50,497 bases of DNA from Euryarchaeota archaeon UBA220 (GTDB lineage: Archaea; Thermoplasmatota; Poseidoniia; Poseidoniales; Thalassarchaeaceae). Each line of letters begins with the position of its first letter. Within the stretch, counting starts at the first letter, position 1. The position numbers and the translations under genes were made by a program. Shown one piece after another: positions 34,280 through 42,459 of this stretch. The stretch covers positions 1 to 50,497 of the forward strand of contig DAON01000077.1 in the NCBI GenBank assembly GCA_002501885.1, in the 5' to 3' direction. The notes beneath the pieces are model-generated. The model was not told where the DNA came from. It worked only from the letters and a program-made list of their open reading frames with translations, and made no database searches.

Positions 34280-35389
34280 TCAGGGTATCTCGTCGAACTG
34301 GTAACCTGTTTCCCACTTCTTCTCACCGAGAGCTACTTCAAGTTCGTATGGAGTAATCAGCGGTTTCGAATATCTTACCGAGTCATCGATTGCAATCCTA
34401 GGGCAGGCAGTGTTCACATATGCATCTACAGGGTAGAAATCAATAAGATCAGGGCTGATATGATCGAGCGCGAGAAGATACCCTTTGCGCCCATGTTTCT
34501 CCAATAGGCGCTTCATTCGAATTGCTAGATTACGACGCATCTGCCCCGGCTTTTCTCCAATTAGTATGCCGAATGAGTTTGCTTCATCGACTGAATTAAT
34601 CAGCCCGAAACGTTGCCTCAGTATCCTCTCAACTCTCTCGAGTGACATCTCAGTTGCTCCTCCTGTGTAAGGATCCAACATAGCTAGAGGCTTACCAGTA
34701 TGCAATACAAGTCCGATAGGATGGAAGTCTCCTGAACCTAGGAATAGATAGTGGCCAATTGAAGGATCGTCTCCCGAGTAGTTGCACCCAAGAACTTGGC
34801 CGGGAAAAGTCAACCTATCTCCTCCAACTGGTATCTCGACTTCGAAACCAAATTTCTCCAATCTGCCCTTGAACTCCTCAAGAAGATGCAGATGTTGGAT
34901 GGAGCCAACTAGTCCCAGCTTGACCCCAGTCAGAGGAGCCACACGACCTACAGCGTCCAGAAATTTCTCCTGAGCAGATTCCTCGTCCATTTCGACTTGT
35001 TCGTCAACTGCCTCAAGGCGAGATTGTGCAATTGCTCGATGCCCCTCGAGGATAGAAAGTACTGGGGCCAGTTCGGGGTCGCCGTCATATGTGACCGGGA
35101 TAAAATGAGTTGGCATACCAGAGTCTATGTTCATCTGACTATGTCCCATGTGCGCGACCAATTCGACCCCCATCATCCGCATCTTGTCATGCACCAAATC
35201 ACATGCCCCATAGCACGGATCGGCGGCAAGGATAACTCTCGCACCAGATTCATCTTCGATTGAATCCATCATCTCAAGAGCCTGCATTTTCAGTCCCTCC
35301 GGGACTTGCAGAGCTACCAATCGATTGTCGTTGGCCTTGATTCTCTCCACCAGTTCGTCCAACTCGAAGTCATGACGGTCCAAATCCAT
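34280..35389 (-). CDS. dph2: Diphthamide biosynthesis enzyme Dph2
   Basis: Iron-sulfur enzyme that transfers the 3-amino-3-carboxypropyl group from SAM to a histidine of elongation factor aEF2, the first step to diphthamide. Three conserved cysteines that bind the 4Fe-4S cluster are visible: in ADPCYGACD (about residue 62), VLGCNYSG (about 200) and NTACPRIAIDDS (about 326). ALQVPEGLKMQA near the N-terminus and the C-terminal PLITPYELEVALG are also typical. ATG 35389 is chosen over 35419: it lies four bases after the hpt stop with a GAGTGATT ribosome site, while the longer form would overlap hpt. Confidence 0.92.
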   Translation of the reverse strand: MDLDRHDFELDELVERIKANDNRLVALQVPEGLKMQALEMMDSIEDESGARVILAADPCYGACDLVHDKMRMMGVELVAHMGHSQMNIDSGMPTHFIPVTYDGDPELAPVLSILEGHRAIAQSRLEAVDEQVEMDEESAQEKFLDAVGRVAPLTGVKLGLVGSIQHLHLLEEFKGRLEKFGFEVEIPVGGDRLTFPGQVLGCNYSGDDPSIGHYLFLGSGDFHPIGLVLHTGKPLAMLDPYTGGATEMSLERVERILRQRFGLINSVDEANSFGILIGEKPGQMRRNLAIRMKRLLEKHGRKGYLLALDHISPDLIDFYPVDAYVNTACPRIAIDDSVRYSKPLITPYELEVALGEKKWETGYQFDEIP

Positions 35390-35393
35390 ACAA

Positions 35394-35972
35394 TCACTCG
35401 AGAATTTCGACCTTGCCATCGATGATATCGATACGCGCTAGAGTCCTTATTGGCCAACCCGGTCGCTCCTTAGCCAATCTTTCACGCCCCTCTCCTTTCT
35501 CAATCGCGATGACTATGTCTTGTAGAATGACCCCCATTTCCTCAAGAGTAGCCAGTATCGGCTCAAGAGTGCCGCCCGTCGATATTACATCATCAACAAT
35601 CAGAATTCTCTCACCTTGAGAGATGTCATTGATGTATGTAGTAGACTGAGAGTAACCAGTTGACACATTGACTCTAACTTCGCCCTCCATCCCGTATTCT
35701 CGCTTTCGTATCACTACCGTCGGCTTTCCGGTGGCTTCTCCAACAGCGGCTAGCAATGGCAACCCCATCGCCTCAACACTGACTACCAAATCAATCTTCG
35801 ACCAGTCCACCATCTCCACAATTAGGTCTCTCGTAGCGCGTAGAACATCGGCATCCATGCGCGGAATTCCATCTGAAATTGGATGGATGAAGTAGGGATA
35901 ATCTCCCTTCCAGATTATCGGCGAGCCTCGCAGCGAGTCTTGCAGAATAGAAAGAGGGTCAGAGGGCGGCAT
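35394..35972 (-). CDS. hpt: Hypoxanthine/guanine phosphoribosyltransferase (archaeal type)
   Basis: Purine salvage enzyme that joins hypoxanthine or guanine to PRPP. The sequence matches the archaeal HPRT family: WKGDYPYFIHPISDGIPRMDADVL, VVSVEAMGLPLLAAVGEATG, VIRKREYGMEGEVRVNVSTGYS, and the PRPP-binding loop ILIVDDVISTGGT. At 192 residues it is normal. It begins 12 bases after the L10e stop and lies four bases before dph2, so these genes form one operon. Adenine phosphoribosyltransferase shares the fold, but the family motifs favour HPRT. Confidence 0.9.
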   Translation of the reverse strand: MPPSDPLSILQDSLRGSPIIWKGDYPYFIHPISDGIPRMDADVLRATRDLIVEMVDWSKIDLVVSVEAMGLPLLAAVGEATGKPTVVIRKREYGMEGEVRVNVSTGYSQSTTYINDISQGERILIVDDVISTGGTLEPILATLEEMGVILQDIVIAIEKGEGRERLAKERPGWPIRTLARIDIIDGKVEILE

Positions 35973-35984
35973 GGCCCGGCAACC

Positions 35985-36524
35985 TCACACTAGGCCCTTC
36001 AAATGCTCGGAGCCCTTTGCTACCCTGATGGTGCAAGGAGTCGGAAATTTGCAACTAGCCTTTCTGAGAGCATCCCTAGCTGTGAGATAGTGCTCTGGAG
36101 ATGTATAGATTGAGACAACCGTTTGATCTCGTTGCACTCTAGCGGCAGTGCCTACATTCTTCCCAAAGGACTGTCTCATTCCCATCGAAACACGGTCGGC
36201 GCCAGCTCCAGTAGCTTGCTTGTTCTCTCTTAGAATCTGATGAGGGTATGTGTGCATTCGAAGAGCATAGCCTTGATCTCCAGCAAGTTTCCTGATAGTG
36301 GCGTTAGCTACCTGCCTGGCCGACTCAAGAGCCGAGTCACGAATCTGACATGGATTGTTTGCAGTCAGCTCGACTACAACTTCAAATTGGCCTGCCTCAG
36401 CACCCTTTCTGTTACCCATGAAGTAGCGCAGAATACGGTTGTTTGGGACGCCGCCAGTGTATTCTCTACGAGTGTACGCCTGACCCTTGATTTGGCGATA
36501 CATCTTGGCTGGTTTGCGTGCCAT
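35985..36524 (-). CDS. rpl10e: Large ribosomal subunit protein uL16 (archaeal L10e)
   Basis: Structural protein near the tRNA-binding sites of the large subunit. It begins MARKPAKMYRQIKGQAYTRR, the usual L10e start, with IRDSALESARQVANATI, then LRMHTYPHQILRENKQATGAGADRVSMGMR and FGKNVGTAARV, all conserved. ATG 36524 is preferred over 36548 because it gives the family N-terminus and has AGGTATCC upstream. It lies upstream of hpt-dph2-orc1/cdc6, linking translation, salvage and replication genes. Confidence 0.95.
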   Translation of the reverse strand: MARKPAKMYRQIKGQAYTRREYTGGVPNNRILRYFMGNRKGAEAGQFEVVVELTANNPCQIRDSALESARQVANATIRKLAGDQGYALRMHTYPHQILRENKQATGAGADRVSMGMRQSFGKNVGTAARVQRDQTVVSIYTSPEHYLTARDALRKASCKFPTPCTIRVAKGSEHLKGLV

Positions 36525-36589
36525 ACGGATACCTACTTCGCGGCCCACCGACCTTCTCTATTTAACCATAAGGCAAGCCAGAATGAGTA

Positions 36590-37543
36590 CTAATCAGCAC
36601 TCAGTCTCTCACTCTCTGTCTGGACCTCTCTGACTCCAAAGACAATCAGGCAGAATCCTATGGCCATCGATACTCCAATGTTCTCATCGAGTAACAACCA
36701 TCCACTGAGGACTCCGAAGACGGGGACCAAGAATACATAGGACGCTGCAGCAGTAGCCCCAATCCTGTCAATTCCCCTAGCGAACCATGCATAGGTTAGG
36801 ACTGTTGAGATGAGTCCAAGATATGCTACAGACATCCATTCTGCAATACTGGGAATGGGTATTCCAGACTGCCATACTTCGGCCAGCATCCAAGGAGTTA
36901 GAAGAATCCAGCCTACTATTGAATACCATACGACTATTTCCAGTGAGGTTCCAATTGTTCCATCAATTAGTGCCATCTTGGTCAGGTTACTAGTCGCAGC
37001 CCATGTCAAAGCAGCAAGAGCAATCATCACAGCACCAATCAAACGATGGTTGAATGGAATCTCTGTATTCGGACTCCATCCCACTACAGTAGCGACACCG
37101 AATAGGCCGACTAGTAGCCCGAGAATCATCCTTAGACTCAATCTCTGGCCCAGTAATGGAATGGCTAGAAGTACAGTGAAAACAGGATTCATTGGGATAA
37201 TCAGAGAAGCATCTCCGGCAGCCGTCCACTTCATTCCATTCATGAACAGAAGTTGGTATCCCATGGTCCCTAGTAGAGCCATCCAAAATGTGTATTTCCA
37301 AGCCCTATTTCCTTGAGGTAGAAGCCGAGGACCTCCACTATTTCGAAAGATCCAACACCAAGCTACGAATGCAATCACTGCGAAGACATACCTCAACCAA
37401 GCCGAGGTAGCAGGCCCCATGCTAGCTCTGTTTGCATCATCGAGGCCGTAACTCAGAAATCGACCCGCGGCCCAAGTCGAGCCCCACACTGCTGCAACCA
37501 GAAGTAGTAGTAGATGTGTACTCAGATTATCTCTGTAAGACAA
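36590..37543 (-). CDS. EamA/DMT-family membrane transporter
   Basis: Drug/metabolite transporter superfamily permease of 317 residues with about ten membrane helices in two EamA repeats. The first repeat opens with LLLLLVAAVWGSTWAAGRFL, and the second with VMIALAALTWAATSNLTKMAL. The pattern YLGLISTVLTYAWFARGIDRIGATAAASYVFLVPVFGVLSGWLLLDE near the end is typical. The substrate cannot be told from sequence; the family exports amino acids, metabolites or drugs. The start is a TTG with GGTGATT upstream, formed by the end of aroA, whose stop abuts it. Aromatic amino-acid export would fit the neighbour but is a guess. Confidence 0.85.
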   Translation of the reverse strand: MSYRDNLSTHLLLLLVAAVWGSTWAAGRFLSYGLDDANRASMGPATSAWLRYVFAVIAFVAWCWIFRNSGGPRLLPQGNRAWKYTFWMALLGTMGYQLLFMNGMKWTAAGDASLIIPMNPVFTVLLAIPLLGQRLSLRMILGLLVGLFGVATVVGWSPNTEIPFNHRLIGAVMIALAALTWAATSNLTKMALIDGTIGTSLEIVVWYSIVGWILLTPWMLAEVWQSGIPIPSIAEWMSVAYLGLISTVLTYAWFARGIDRIGATAAASYVFLVPVFGVLSGWLLLDENIGVSMAIGFCLIVFGVREVQTESERLSAD

Positions 37544-38722
37544 CTAATCACCCAACTCAAGTAACCTCGATATGAAACCAGGGTCGCTCACTGCGGAGAT
37601 CTCAGGCTCGCAGATTTCCCCACCAAACTTACTCGCCAGTACCATAGCTGTCATTGCTAGACGATGATCCAAGCGAGTTTCTATTGGGTCACGGGGAGCC
37701 TCAGGTTTTTGTCCCCCGGGAATCTTCAATCCTTCATGTGTAACTTCAGCATACATCCCGAAGCTTCTGAGAAGATAGATTGTAGAATCGAGCCTATCCG
37801 ACTCTTTCCCACGAACATGAGTGACTCCTGTTATCCTCCCTCCCTTCCCTATTGCCATTAGTACAGAAGCCGGACATATCAAATCACTCTCGTCCCGAAG
37901 ATCAAGGATCTCTGACTGCTCAGCCAAACTCACAATCGCCGGACTGGACTCGGCCATTTCAATCTCCAAATTGATATCATGAAGCTCTGAGATTAGCATT
38001 GCAATCGGTAGAAGACTATTCTCCGTTGGAACATTTACAACTTCTGGCACTAACACATCCCAAGGGACAATATCAATCGACTCAGATGAGAAATTATTCT
38101 CTGATTTGCAGGACCTAGCAATTTCAAAAGACATTTCGTAATATCCTCTACTTACTGCCTTTCCAACTATCTCCAAATTGATTGGGAATGGAAATCGAGG
38201 CGCGGCCAATAACATCGCAGATAGAGGCTGGCTGGATGTGCTAATGTCAAGACTTGCCGAATTCGTTTTCAATGGCCCAGTTACGGAGAGAGGAAGTGTA
38301 TCCTCAGAGACCGTGCAACCCAATTCTCTCAACACTCCAGACAATACCGACATATCTCTTTCTTGAAGTGACTCGTCTCCGTCAATATTGATTTCTTCAT
38401 TGTTACATGCAGAGATTGCCATGAGGAATCTTGCAGCGGTCCCTGAGTTGCCACAATCAAGGATTTGTTTTGGAGTTGTGAAACCTAATTCACCAACTCC
38501 TGTGACAATCCATTCATCCTTATTTCGCTCTATTTGAGATCCCAGTAATTCTAGACAGTCTGCCATAGAATAAACATCTCTACCCGGCTCATTTGAGAAT
38601 CGTAATGTCGTTGTCCCTGATGACTGAGATGCCATCACCAACCAACGAATCATATGACTCTTTGAAGGAGGAAGAGACCACTGAAGAGGCCCCTTAAGTT
38701 TCATCGGTTTCAGACTAAGCAC
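37544..38722 (-). CDS. aroA: 3-phosphoshikimate 1-carboxyvinyltransferase (EPSP synthase)
   Basis: Adds enolpyruvate to shikimate-3-phosphate in aromatic amino acid synthesis. The diagnostic motifs are present: SLPPSKSHMIR near the N-terminus, LDCGNSGTAARFL, STSSQPLSAMLLAAP, VRGKESDRLDS and RLDHRLAMTAMVLA. The catalytic Asp region is SDLICPASVLMA. At 392 residues it is slightly short (usually about 420-430), with a trimmed middle. The GTG at 38722 places PPSKS at residue 18, as in relatives; the ATG at 38704 is an alternative. The EamA gene follows with no gap. A second shikimate gene, aroD, lies at 44598. Confidence 0.93.
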   Translation of the reverse strand: MLSLKPMKLKGPLQWSLPPSKSHMIRWLVMASQSSGTTTLRFSNEPGRDVYSMADCLELLGSQIERNKDEWIVTGVGELGFTTPKQILDCGNSGTAARFLMAISACNNEEINIDGDESLQERDMSVLSGVLRELGCTVSEDTLPLSVTGPLKTNSASLDISTSSQPLSAMLLAAPRFPFPINLEIVGKAVSRGYYEMSFEIARSCKSENNFSSESIDIVPWDVLVPEVVNVPTENSLLPIAMLISELHDINLEIEMAESSPAIVSLAEQSEILDLRDESDLICPASVLMAIGKGGRITGVTHVRGKESDRLDSTIYLLRSFGMYAEVTHEGLKIPGGQKPEAPRDPIETRLDHRLAMTAMVLASKFGGEICEPEISAVSDPGFISRLLELGD

Positions 38723-38759
38723 GCTCTTGGCACAGGACTCGGCGTGTTAATCCTGCTAC

Positions 38760-39584
38760 CTAATTGGACCTAATCCAGTCTCCGTAATCAGTCTCATTAT
38801 CCCAATTTACCGACTTCTGGTCAATCAGACTCGACTCTAATGTACTCTCCAGATTCTTATCAATACGAATCAGATTGTTCCTTTCCAGAAGATTGGGGCT
38901 TAGCCCTGGTAGCAAGATAGAGACGGCCCGGGGCACCCTTCCTGGATATATTTCGTTCACATGCTCAACAATGTTTGTAGTGCAAGTGTTAGTGATGGTG
39001 TTGTACCATTCTGGCTTATCGTGGAGTCGGTTAGTTCTACGAAGGAACGACTCCAGAAGACGCTGGTGGTTGCCTTCTCCCAGAACTACTCCTTCAAACA
39101 GATGAGTCTTCGACTTTCTCCTGCATCTGGCCCTGACTCCAATAGAGTCGCTTTCAGTGGACCAAACATATAGCAATTCATACTGACGCAGCATACCTCG
39201 AATTGGATGGTAAGCCTCTCCCTTTTCCCTCCTGACTTCAATTGAACAAGCAAGTCTACGCCCATCTTTGAACTCGAAGCTGACAAGAGTGTGTGCAATT
39301 GGTTTTCTTTTCGGATCGAAGTACTCTAGAATAAGCCATATCTTACTGACCTCGCTAGGTTTGAATCTCCACTCAGTCCATCGTTCATCATAGTCACGAG
39401 TAGTCCTCCAATTGAAATCCCGAACATTTCTCAATAGCACCTCATCCCCTTGAGTTTCGGCATAAGCAATTCTGTCATTCTCGGTAACCCAATCTCGTTC
39501 ATTGGAGGGTTTCTTACTGAAGTGCCAGATTAGGACAACAACCAGAATGGCCCCGGCAGCAATCTGAGCCGCCACCCAGTCCAT
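38760..39584 (-). CDS. DUF4105 (Lnb N-terminal periplasmic domain-like) membrane-anchored protein
   Basis: One N-terminal membrane helix (VAAQIAAGAILVVVLIWHF) anchors a soluble domain. The block HTLVSFEFKDGRRLACSIEVRREKGEAYHP followed by RQYELLYVWSTESDSIGVRAR matches the DUF4105 pattern (H..l.F.f.dg..l..S.E.R), and TNTCTTNIVEHVN near residue 200 carries the family Cys/Asn segment. Such proteins are seen in bacterial envelopes, and their reaction is unclear. An in-frame start at 39683 is rejected because it would run through the tRNA gene. ATG 39584 gives 274 residues. No clear promoter was found. Confidence 0.6.
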   Translation of the reverse strand: MDWVAAQIAAGAILVVVLIWHFSKKPSNERDWVTENDRIAYAETQGDEVLLRNVRDFNWRTTRDYDERWTEWRFKPSEVSKIWLILEYFDPKRKPIAHTLVSFEFKDGRRLACSIEVRREKGEAYHPIRGMLRQYELLYVWSTESDSIGVRARCRRKSKTHLFEGVVLGEGNHQRLLESFLRRTNRLHDKPEWYNTITNTCTTNIVEHVNEIYPGRVPRAVSILLPGLSPNLLERNNLIRIDKNLESTLESSLIDQKSVNWDNETDYGDWIRSN

Positions 39585-39629
39585 GCTATCGCTGAAAGGA
39601 ATCGGCGAATGAAACCTATCTTTCTCAAG

Positions 39630-39716
39630 TGGCGCGGCAGGGGAGATTCGAACTCCCGAGGTGAGACACCACTGGATTAGCAATCCAGCGCAATGGCCAG
39701 GCTATGCGACTGCCGC
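39630..39716 (-). tRNA. tRNA-Ser (anticodon GCU)
   Basis: On the minus strand, acceptor arms GCGGCAG and CTGCCGC pair perfectly and are followed by discriminator G and an encoded CCA (39632-39630). The anticodon arm is CTGGA, loop TTGCTAA, then TCCAG, giving anticodon GCU for AGC/AGU. A long variable arm (GGTG TCT CACC) and the T arm GGGAG TTCGAAT CTCCC confirm a class II serine tRNA. No intron is present. It lies between gyrA and the DUF4105 gene on the same strand. Confidence 0.96.
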
Positions 39717-39758
39717 AGTAACCAACCGACTGGTACCATTCGCTTAAGCCGAGCGGTT

Positions 39759-42455
39759 TCATTCTTCTTCGAAGACTGCCTCATCTACATCGGTCGAGTC
39801 AACCAGCTCTGCGGGTAACCTTGCTACGAAGATTATCTCATCATCATATCCGGTTCTAGCAGGGTTGCGTAATTCCATTATTCGAGTTCCCTTAGTGACC
39901 TTACCAAGAGTCTCCTTGGTCTGACCAGAAACCATTCTAATCATCATCCCAGTCTTAGTAAGAATAAACAATTGGTCCTCTAAGTCGGGTATCTGTCTGA
40001 CACTTACTATTCCATCATCATCGCGTAGAGACATTGTTCTCACGCCCTTAGTGCCACGATTTGTGCGCCTATAGCCGTCTCTATGACTAACTCCTTCGCC
40101 TTCATCATCAAGCATCTGCGCGCCATTCTCATCCAGGAGAGGAACCATCTCTCCAGAGCCCAAACGACTTCTCTTAGCCATTCCGAACTTGGAGATAGTT
40201 AGCACACTAGTATCGAAGTCGTCCGTTACAATCATCCCGATTACATGGTCATCTTTTTGCAACTTCATGCCAGAGACTCCTTGGCTAACTCTGCCTTGAA
40301 CTCTGACTACATGAGTCGTCAAAATCTCCCCTGAGTTCGGGTCCGTACGTGACTTTTCTTCAGCAGGCATGAATCTGCAGGCGTTACCGCTAGAAGATAC
40401 GAGGACGACATGATCGGCATCGGTTGCCGGCCTTACAGTAACCAAAGAATCGTCCTCGCCATCAGCAAATTTCAGAGCGTACTTACCATTACGATTAATC
40501 CTGGCATATTCTGAAAGACGACTCTTCTTGATGCGGCCATTTGTAGTGGCGAAAATCAGGTAATGTCCCTCCGGTTCCTCGATTAGATCTCTGCTCATTG
40601 GAAGTATCGAGATTACCTTCTCTTCATCTCTGATTCCACTGAGTAAGTTACGGATGTGAGTCCCTCTACCCTGTCTGCTGGCAGATGGAGTTTCCCAGGC
40701 CCGCAGCCCGTAGACTCGACCCTTGTCGGTGAAGAACAACAACCGGTCCTTCGAGAAACATGTCACAATCTTAGAAGGAGCATCCTCTTCCTTCGTAGAT
40801 ACTCCCTTGAGGCCCTTTCCTCCTCTGTTCTGTAGTCTGAAAGCCTCCACAGGTAAGTGGCGGATGTAATTGTCTTGAGTTAGGGATATCACAATCGCCT
40901 GTTCGGCCACAAGGTCTTCTCTGTCCATTGACAATGGAGTCGGGTCGATAATTGAGCGCCGCTCGTCTCCATGTCTGTCAACCAACTTTCCCAGTTCTTC
41001 AAGTAGAATTTCTAGCCTCCTGACTCTACTATCTAGGATTGCTTTGTATTCCTTAATCGAATTCTTGAGGTTAGAAAGCTCGTCCGCAACCTCCTTCACA
41101 TTCAGTTTAGTGAGTTGATACAAACGCCTCTCAGCAATCGCCTTCGCCTGTCTTTCAGAAAAGTCAAAACGCTTGATCTTTGGATACTTATCTTCTCCTC
41201 TCAAGTATCTCTCAAAGTGATCTCTTGAGTCCGAGTTTCTGCCGACTTCGATTATTTCACTCATACGCTTCTGTGCCTTGATCAGACCTTCGAGAATGTG
41301 GGCGCGAGCCTCGGCTTTATCGAGATCGAACTGCGTACGTCTTTCGATAATCGATTCTCTGTGACGCACATGTGTATGCAGTATGGTGGAAAGATCTAGT
41401 TGAACCGGCTCTCCCTTCAGAATCCCCATCATATTTGCAGAGTATGACTCTTGCAGTCTACTAGATTGGTAGAGTTGATTCAGAACAGCATGAGGGTCTG
41501 CATTCTGTTTAATTTCGATTACGACTCTTATTCCTTCTTTACTAGATTCGTCTCTGATATCTCGAATTCCCTTAACTTGCTCCCTCTGAACGAGATCTGC
41601 TATACCTTGCAACATCCCGGCTTTCTTGACTTGATAGGGGATTGAGTGAACAACCAACTTTTTCCCGGTCGAGTCGTCTATGACCTCGACATCAGACCGG
41701 ATATGGAATCGGCCACTACCGGTTCTGTACATATCGACTATGCCATCTATTCCGTGAATCGTAGCACCGGTTGGGAAGTCTGGCCCTTTTAGGAACTCCA
41801 TGTACTCAAGGGCGTCAATCTTGGGTGGATTGTCTAGCCCAATCTTGCGGTTCTGCTCAATAACCCTCTCGACATGAAATCTGATTGCAGCAGCAACTTC
41901 ATTGAGATTGTGAGGGGGAATCTTTGTTGCCATTCCGACAGCAATCCCATCACTTCCATTGAGTAGTAGATTCGGCAATCTTGCAGGGAGAACTGAAGGC
42001 TCAGTCTCTGTATCGTCGAAGTTCGGCTCCATATCAATTGTATCTTTGTTGATATCTTCTAGCATATGCCTGGACAACCTGTCCAATCTACTCTCGGTAT
42101 ATCTCATTGCAGCAGGTGGATCGCCATCTATTGAGCCGAAGTTACCTTGCCCATCAACCAAAGGATATCTCAGAGAGAAGTCCTGGGCCATCCTGACCAT
42201 CGTGTCGTAGAGGGCTTGGTCACCATGTGGGTGGAACTTACCCATTACTTCGCCCACTGAACGAGCGGACTTGCTGTATCCCTTCTCATGCGTGTGGCCA
42301 GCTTGGTGCATACCCCAAAGGATTCTACGATGAACCGGTTTCAACCCGTCTCTGACATCAGGCAGTGCCCTGCCAATGATAACGCTCATAGCGTAGTTGA
42401 TGTAACTCTCTTTCATCTCCTCGGAAATGTCTCTACGAAGTAAATCCTCAGCCAT
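39759..42455 (-). CDS. gyrA: DNA gyrase subunit A
   Basis: DNA-cleaving subunit of bacterial-type gyrase, which introduces negative supercoils. PDVRDGLKPVHRRILWGMH opens the winged-helix domain, HPHGDQALYDTMVRMAQ is the quinolone-region helix (Gln in place of the usual Ser), and the catalytic tyrosine is Y119 in AAMRYTESRL. The C-terminal wrapping domain carries the GyrA box as QNRGGKG, supporting gyrase rather than topoisomerase IV. At 898 residues it is full length. It starts four bases after gyrB. The gene is of bacterial origin, as known for several euryarchaea. Confidence 0.96.
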   Translation of the reverse strand: MAEDLLRRDISEEMKESYINYAMSVIIGRALPDVRDGLKPVHRRILWGMHQAGHTHEKGYSKSARSVGEVMGKFHPHGDQALYDTMVRMAQDFSLRYPLVDGQGNFGSIDGDPPAAMRYTESRLDRLSRHMLEDINKDTIDMEPNFDDTETEPSVLPARLPNLLLNGSDGIAVGMATKIPPHNLNEVAAAIRFHVERVIEQNRKIGLDNPPKIDALEYMEFLKGPDFPTGATIHGIDGIVDMYRTGSGRFHIRSDVEVIDDSTGKKLVVHSIPYQVKKAGMLQGIADLVQREQVKGIRDIRDESSKEGIRVVIEIKQNADPHAVLNQLYQSSRLQESYSANMMGILKGEPVQLDLSTILHTHVRHRESIIERRTQFDLDKAEARAHILEGLIKAQKRMSEIIEVGRNSDSRDHFERYLRGEDKYPKIKRFDFSERQAKAIAERRLYQLTKLNVKEVADELSNLKNSIKEYKAILDSRVRRLEILLEELGKLVDRHGDERRSIIDPTPLSMDREDLVAEQAIVISLTQDNYIRHLPVEAFRLQNRGGKGLKGVSTKEEDAPSKIVTCFSKDRLLFFTDKGRVYGLRAWETPSASRQGRGTHIRNLLSGIRDEEKVISILPMSRDLIEEPEGHYLIFATTNGRIKKSRLSEYARINRNGKYALKFADGEDDSLVTVRPATDADHVVLVSSSGNACRFMPAEEKSRTDPNSGEILTTHVVRVQGRVSQGVSGMKLQKDDHVIGMIVTDDFDTSVLTISKFGMAKRSRLGSGEMVPLLDENGAQMLDDEGEGVSHRDGYRRTNRGTKGVRTMSLRDDDGIVSVRQIPDLEDQLFILTKTGMMIRMVSGQTKETLGKVTKGTRIMELRNPARTGYDDEIIFVARLPAELVDSTDVDEAVFEEE

Positions 42456-42459
42456 CTAA

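Noticed and set aside
39585..39683. N-terminal extension of the DUF4105 protein
   Set aside because: The extension translates the 3' half of a well-formed tRNA-Ser gene.
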